Positions 58,763 through 64,000 of a stretch of DNA of 64,000 nt are shown here, piece by piece; position 1 is the first letter of the stretch, and each line of letters opens with the position of its first letter. The DNA is from Toxoplasma gondii ME49 (lineage: Eukaryota > Apicomplexa > Conoidasida > Eucoccidiorida > Sarcocystidae), in assembly GCF_000006565.2 (NCBI RefSeq), contig NC_031479.1, forward strand, positions 1,054,001 through 1,118,000, in the 5' to 3' direction. The position numbers and the translations under genes were made by a program. The notes beneath the pieces are model-generated. The model was not told the origin of the DNA and searched no databases. It saw only the letters and a list, made by a program, of their open reading frames with translations.

Positions 58763-61300
58763 CTTGCGTGCTCGACAGGTCCCTGGGTTTCACAGGAGGC
58801 GGCGGCGCAGAGAAGAAGCTCCTTGCGCGTGTGGAAGGTTCGTCCACGATCTGAGGGGGGAATTCAGCTCCGTCTGCGGAGCCAGAGAGACAGAGGCCAG
58901 CGACGGAACAAGGCCGCGGTGCTCTGCTCCTGCCACGTCTGGAGGAAAGCCGGAGAGAGACGCCAGCTTCGCCTTCTCAGCCGCCATTCACCAAAGGCTT
59001 ACGGCGAGTCAGGAAGAGAAGACACGCCTCAAATCCGCTTTTTCTGCCGCGAGAAAAGCAACCCATTGCCGGGGGCGGACGCCGACCGAAACGCGGGGAG
59101 CCCCGGTGGCTGAGACGCCACCAGCCAGAACCGGGGGAGCGAGGAATTGAGTCGGCCGTTTCTTGAGACGAGGAGAACGCCGCCGGCGAAAATCACTGGA
59201 CAGAACACCACCAGAAAAAGAGCGACCACGCGGAGTAGACATCAAATCCGCAGCTCTCCCGCTCGGAAACCAGCAAGTTGCGCTAATTCACGCTTCTGAC
59301 GCGCGGACCCGGGTGTGCCCGGAGGTGGCCAAATTTGTGGAGTTTCCTGACACCGCGGAACAATGCGGACTGTATTTGAGCCCTTCCTCCTCCCGAACTA
59401 GATATTGAACCAACCGTGAATACAAGAGGGCCAGAACCCAGCCCGGTTGCTGCTTTGACGACTCGACACAGAACTGGGGGGAAGCGTCAATTCCGCTGGG
59501 GCAGGGAAGCGCGCGTCGAAAAGCCGCCCAACCTCCTCAAGGGAACGAGATCTCTGCAGACTGCCGGCGGAGAGACATCGCTCCCAGGGCCTTTCTACAG
59601 TCTTTCTCCGCACATCCTCCTGGAAAGCATCCGGAAACTCCCGCGTTCGCCTCCCGAAGAAAGCAAGACCGGTACGGCCGCAGGCAAAAGGAGAAAGAAT
59701 GCGAGACGAGAAGCGAGAGACCACTCTTCACAATGCCCGCCCCGGACGGCGAATGGCAGGGGAAGGCGGGACGCACTCAAAGAGAGAACGGAAACACGCG
59801 CGGCACTCTTGTAGCTCTGCAATGCCCACAGAAGGCGCTATTCTCGAGTTTGCCAAGTAAATATTCGAAGAATGACAAGAAGTGGTGTGTCCGCAAAACG
59901 CGCTTTGGGTTTGCGGGGAGGGGGGGGGAGTGCTCTGCGCTCCCCAACAGCGCCGTACCCTCAGTTTATAGCGGCCGTTCCCACGAGACCCCGCAACTCA
60001 AACAGGAGAGCGTGGCAGCGAGGAGTGAGGCGACTTCCTGGTAACAGCTTTTGAGAAGAATGTAGGGAAAAGGTGGGCTACTGCGAAACAGAATTTATTA
60101 TGTTCGCGCAGAAAATTTGTCAACACCCCGCCCTCACTGACAGAGAAGAGGGCGCGCGGAGACACACTGGAGGAGCGCGCTGGTGTTCTGCGAGCTTCGC
60201 GAACATCACCTTCGCTGACATGAGTGCCAACAGTCGTAGGATTGCAACTCTCGTACCGGACGTAGATTTGACACAGAAGCCGTGTGTGGAATGGCTTTCA
60301 GGACCACATCATGCGTGCACACTGCCGCGCTACGTTTCCGCTGCAGACGCTCACGCAGGAGGCACCGCTGTAAACTTGTGGCACGCTGACTTCAGTGACA
60401 CACACACAGGCACTGCGACGCAGAAAACATGCTGTTATAAGCGCCCGCTATTCTGGACAGCCAAGTAAGCGAGGTGGACTCAAATCAGGCTCATTGTGGT
60501 GGATTGTGGAAGCCAGCGGAAGAAGGCCTCTTGTTGCGCAAATGCACAACTCCGCAGTGTGCTCTTTACACACAGCACCCTCAAGCGGATGACATCAGCA
60601 AAACCCCAGACTTTGCAAAAGGCGCTTTTGTTGAGGTTATATTGACAAACAGTCACCTGTGTGTATATGAAAGAGGGAATACTCCGCCTCGAATCGGCGC
60701 ACACGGCGGAAGCAGCACAGTCTGTTGCACGAAAGCCCCATTCGTTGTCGTATGCCGTTTGCAGACTGCAGTGGACACTGCATTTTTCTCTAAAGCCTCA
60801 TTAGTGGACTTGCTGTGCTTTGCGTTTGTCTCTTCGATGAACTTTTCAGCGTCTCTGCCACCCTCAGGGGCCTTGCAGCTGCGTATGTAAAACAGTGAAG
60901 CCACGTGGTCGTTCCACAACGTGTTAATGTGTTACTCGGTCTACTCGAAAAAAGGAATACCTGTCATAGCCAGATTACACTGAACAGACGACGTCTCAGG
61001 TTGCCTTTTTAATTTTGTCGCGTCTGGTGCTCAAGCATACCATTTTATTTTGACTCTTGCATAGCCTCAATTTCGTTGAAGAACACTGCTTTCGTAATAC
61101 ACCAGTTTCAATTCGTGTGCATTTAGTACGAGGCTACAGTAAGATGTGCCCAATGAGAGGTGCGACTTAGATTATGAGAGGATTTCCATACTTCACTAGA
61201 AGCAGTAGCTCTTCCAGCTGTACCCAGATCTAATGAAGAGTCAACGTTTAAGAACCGTGGTCCATCTTCTCTTAAGTCTGAAAACGAAATGCCGGTGTTC
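58763..61300. other. 5' region of the zinc-finger gene and intergenic DNA
   Basis: Begins GC-rich (probable promoter and 5' UTR of the - strand zinc-finger gene, with an upstream ATG frame at 58987-58790 starting MAAEKAKLAS) and becomes AT-richer after about 60 kb. A G-run occurs near 59917-59930. Open frames at 60073-60468 and 60474-60890 (+) have no motif I recognise and no clear splice borders. Confidence 0.5.
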
Positions 61301-61345
61301 CCGCTTTTCTGCACGCACCGGTGGGTATCATTGGCCACTTGGCAG

Positions 61346-64000
61346 GTGGGGTGCTCATGAAGAAGCAGGATGAGTCAGAATTAGCTCGACGCCGTTCCAG
61401 ACTCGACGAAATACGGTTTTGGATCCGATCTGCGCCACCTTGTCGATACTCGGTCGTTCCGCGGCAGTACAATAAGCAGTGGTTCGTAGCTGTCCCTGCG
61501 TACCTAGGCCATAGTTGCATAAGCACTAGGTGCTGAATACTACTGATGTTGATGTACTTCAGACGTTTATCACACGACAATTCTTGACACCCATGTAGTG
61601 CCGCAGTCCTGCACTTAATAAACATCGGTATCCATTCGAAAGTACTGTGTCTTTTCATACGGCGCCGTCGTCTGAATTGTCATCAGCGGCTTTTTCCGTT
61701 CGCCGATGCTGTCTGAAAAAGCTGTTTTCTCTCCGTAGACAAAGGCAATACAAAGTCTGGGTGGTGGGATCTCATCAGTTCAGTGGGAAACGATTCTGTA
61801 TGTAGAGCACACTATCAGTCGATAGCGAAGAACCCAACATTTGTGTTGACCGTAGAACGTTCGTTGATTTCCAACAGCGAACCACCATGCTGAATAAATA
61901 TCGCATGGAATTTGAACAGGTATTTTTCCAAATCAACATCCACGTACGTTGACCCGGTTTCGAGAGCTATTTATCCGCTGCCACATCCGCTCAAAATGCC
62001 GATTCGCCGCTCAAGAGCCTGTGCCGCTTCATGGCATGTGTTGTCCTGTGATTGACTTGTCACGCATCACCGGTAAGAACAAGTTCCGACAGTGAGCACA
62101 ACATGAAAGAGAGGTGGTTCCTGTAGGTTCGCCTGTGTCGGTATGTATCTTTGTTTGATTCGTCCCTTGAGCTCTTCGTCGTCTGCTGCCGGAGCTACAG
62201 TGCTTAACGAAAAACCGGAGGAAGTACCCACGGTGTTGGGATGTACAAGCAAATATTTTACCAGTACTTCCGATATGGGCTGTACCCTGCTTGAGGTATC
62301 CCGCAAGTGTAGACGAAGGAGAGGCAGATGCAAACGGACGGGCGGAATGGTGACCACGCGTACGACCCGCCAACACTAACGAAAACATAACTGCTGAACA
62401 CAGCAGCGTTAAAATATTTGGCCTACTGAAAAATAATGAAAATTGTGCCACGGCTATGTTTCCGTTTTCCTTCCCTTGGCCATGAAGAGGACGGCTTCCT
62501 GGCGACGAGCAGGTACCACGAAGTATCGCTACTCCTATTTAAGGAAAATCTTGTTCTTCGATCTCACATACTCTCACATACTTTTCTATCCAAACTACTC
62601 CGTAGGTTTCGAGCGAGCACTCTACCGTGGTAACCCGGAAATTTGACAAGTGTCTAGCACAGCCTGGAGACTGATTGAACCAAACAGGGGTGTTCTCGTA
62701 TTTACTTCGATGAGAGCACGGGGAAAGTCAATAACTCTCTCATGTTTTCTTCTGCTGTGGGAATACATTTTTGCCGCTTTGGTTCAACGGACAAGCCCTG
62801 CCATGCATAAGTTGCCTTTGTAAATGTGAAGTGCTACCCGTTGCATTTCGTATTTCGTCGCGCCGCGCGAGCGGGAGACGTGTACGACAGCACGAACATC
62901 ATACGTGTTATGCTCGGAATGTCAACTTTCGGTCACAGTGCTTCAGAATGCTGTGCCCCACAGGACCGCATACTTTTTTACCATGAATGCCAATTAACCA
63001 GCGTTTCTCGATTTATGTGTTATCCAACTGGAAGAATGAGATGTAAAAGAACAAGATTATTCCGTTATGCACCAAACTTTGTGGCTAACTGTTGATTGAA
63101 GGAAGTGTAAGTAAAACCGAAGAGAAAAAAGTGTCTGTATTTTTATTTTGCGAGCGTGGTGACTTTATGCTTCCATACCAGCGAATTATTTGTGGAGTCC
63201 CCCCTCAGCCGTAAAAAGTTTCTAAACGACTGAGGCGGTTGAGATTCCTGTGTGCATGGTTCGGCCATCTGGGCTGGGCTTTGGAAGGCTACACGTATTC
63301 AAAGCGGCACGCAGACTGGCGCGCCGAAAGACAAATGTCAGTTTCTGCTCGTCAGTTTCTGCCTACTAAAACGTTCCCGTTCGAATGGACTCATGCTTCT
63401 TGCCTTTTTCACCTCCTACAGCTAGCGTGCTCTCGGAGCTGACCATGTGAATCAAAAAGTAGAGACATTTGGTAGAGAAATGCCACTCGTAAAAACGTCC
63501 GTTTTTCTGTTTAGGATGTGTGCATCTCCGGTGTGCAGTGCACCGCGAGAACCCTGGATTCAGAATTTTTTGCTTCTGCAAGTTCGACTTTATATTCGTG
63601 AATTCTCTGTATCAGGGTAGGCCAGACCAAATTGTGTAACGAAGAAGACTATGTGTGCGTCCAGAGGCTTCTGCCCCACAGATACTGCCTGTCTCTTTTG
63701 AATTTGCATTCGTAAAATGTTCCCGCACCAGTCAACCGTAACATGATCATTTCCCACAGAAATGGGAATTGTGTCTGTCTATTCTTCAAAGAAACGACGA
63801 GAGACTGGTCGCACGCCGGACTCAGCAGACAGCAGTGGTGTGACTGTTTCTGATGTAGAACCTGCGTATGTCCTTTTATGTCTGCGTTTCACAAGCGAGC
63901 TGTGAAACCTGTTGTGTTTCTTTCATCACTGTGGGTGCCATCTGTGCACTTATTTACGCGCTCACACGGCGCCCATTTTCTTCAGAGTTGCTCTTGCTCC
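61346..64000 (+). CDS. possible multi-exon gene of unknown function, running off the window
   Basis: Several + strand segments have exon-like borders. 61346-61499 follows GGCAG and ends GC|GTACCT (contains MKKQDESELARRRSRLDE). A segment starting 61739 follows TTTTCTCTCCGTAG. 62127-62295 follows TTCCTGTAG and ends GAG|GTATCC (contains LNEKPEEVPTVLG). 62606-62649 follows CTACTCCGTAG. An open stretch runs 62812-63095 (contains AGDVYDSTNIIRVMLG). 63760-63865 follows TTTCCCACAG and ends GC|GTATGT (MGIVSVYSSKKRRE). Phases join for some neighbours (62295 to 62606) but not all, so the model is incomplete. No domain recognised; the 3' end would lie beyond 64000. Confidence 0.3.
63760..63865 (+). CDS. 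best single candidate exon of the unrecognised gene
   Basis: Acceptor TTTCCCACAG at 63750-63759 and donor GTATGT at 63866. The frame between starts AA ATG, giving MGIVSVYSSKKRRETGRTPD and then an acidic, Ser-rich stretch. The ATG could be a start codon or internal. Confidence 0.35.

Noticed and set aside
1..64000. CRISPR arrays, bacterial operons, rRNA genes, intact transposons
   Set aside because: No regular spacer-repeat pattern, no rRNA or tRNA signatures, and no transposase or reverse transcriptase motifs were seen.

Overview
The window is eukaryotic nuclear DNA. Genes are rich in short introns with GT..AG borders, (TA)n-type arrays sit in introns, and the predicted proteins carry long low-complexity insertions. 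The gene set (GPI mannosyltransferase I, a DAP3-type mitoribosomal protein, a GCP3-type gamma-tubulin complex subunit, an LMBD1-type membrane protein, a long-chain acyl-CoA synthetase next to an RGG-type Argonaute) and the many TGCATGC sites fit a coccidian apicomplexan, most likely Toxoplasma gondii or a very close relative such as Hammondia or Neospora. The species is an inference; the gene identities come from motifs read in the translated exons. For the six recognised multi-exon genes I assigned splice sites by hand. Reading phase is preserved across every chosen junction, and the five that are complete in the window give coding lengths divisible by three.

Layout. 1-5022 (+): 3' part of PIG-M/GPI14. 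5023-6586: convergent intergenic DNA. 6587-12585 (-): mS29/DAP3, 10 exons, 814 aa. 12586-15838: a GA satellite and a stretch whose coding status I could not settle. 15839-28072 (-): GCP3, 20 exons, 1422 aa. 28073-31020: divergent promoter region with four TGCATGC-type sites. 31021-37602 (+): LMBD1/LMBR1-family protein, 11 exons, about 800 aa. 37603-39126: convergent intergenic DNA. 39127-42336 (-): acyl-CoA synthetase, at least 3 exons, at least 736 aa. 42337-45918: divergent promoter region. 45919-51265 (+): Argonaute, 7 exons, 945 aa. 51266-55822: gene-poor DNA with coding-like fragments and an inverted pair of related modules. 55823-58762 (-): 979-aa intronless protein with one TTF/BED-like zinc finger. 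58763-61300: its 5' region. 61300-64000: scattered exon-like segments of a possible unrecognised + strand gene that would run off the window.

The genes do not form one pathway. They cover GPI-anchor synthesis in the ER, mitochondrial translation, microtubule nucleation, endolysosomal-type membrane function, fatty-acid activation and small-RNA silencing. The most notable items are an Argonaute with all four slicer positions substituted but an intact guide 5'-phosphate pocket; a dispersed palindrome around TGTACGTACA that recurs far above chance in the first 37 kb and is absent afterwards; TA-type arrays confined to the first 33.4 kb; and the inverted module pair at 52.3-52.55 kb.
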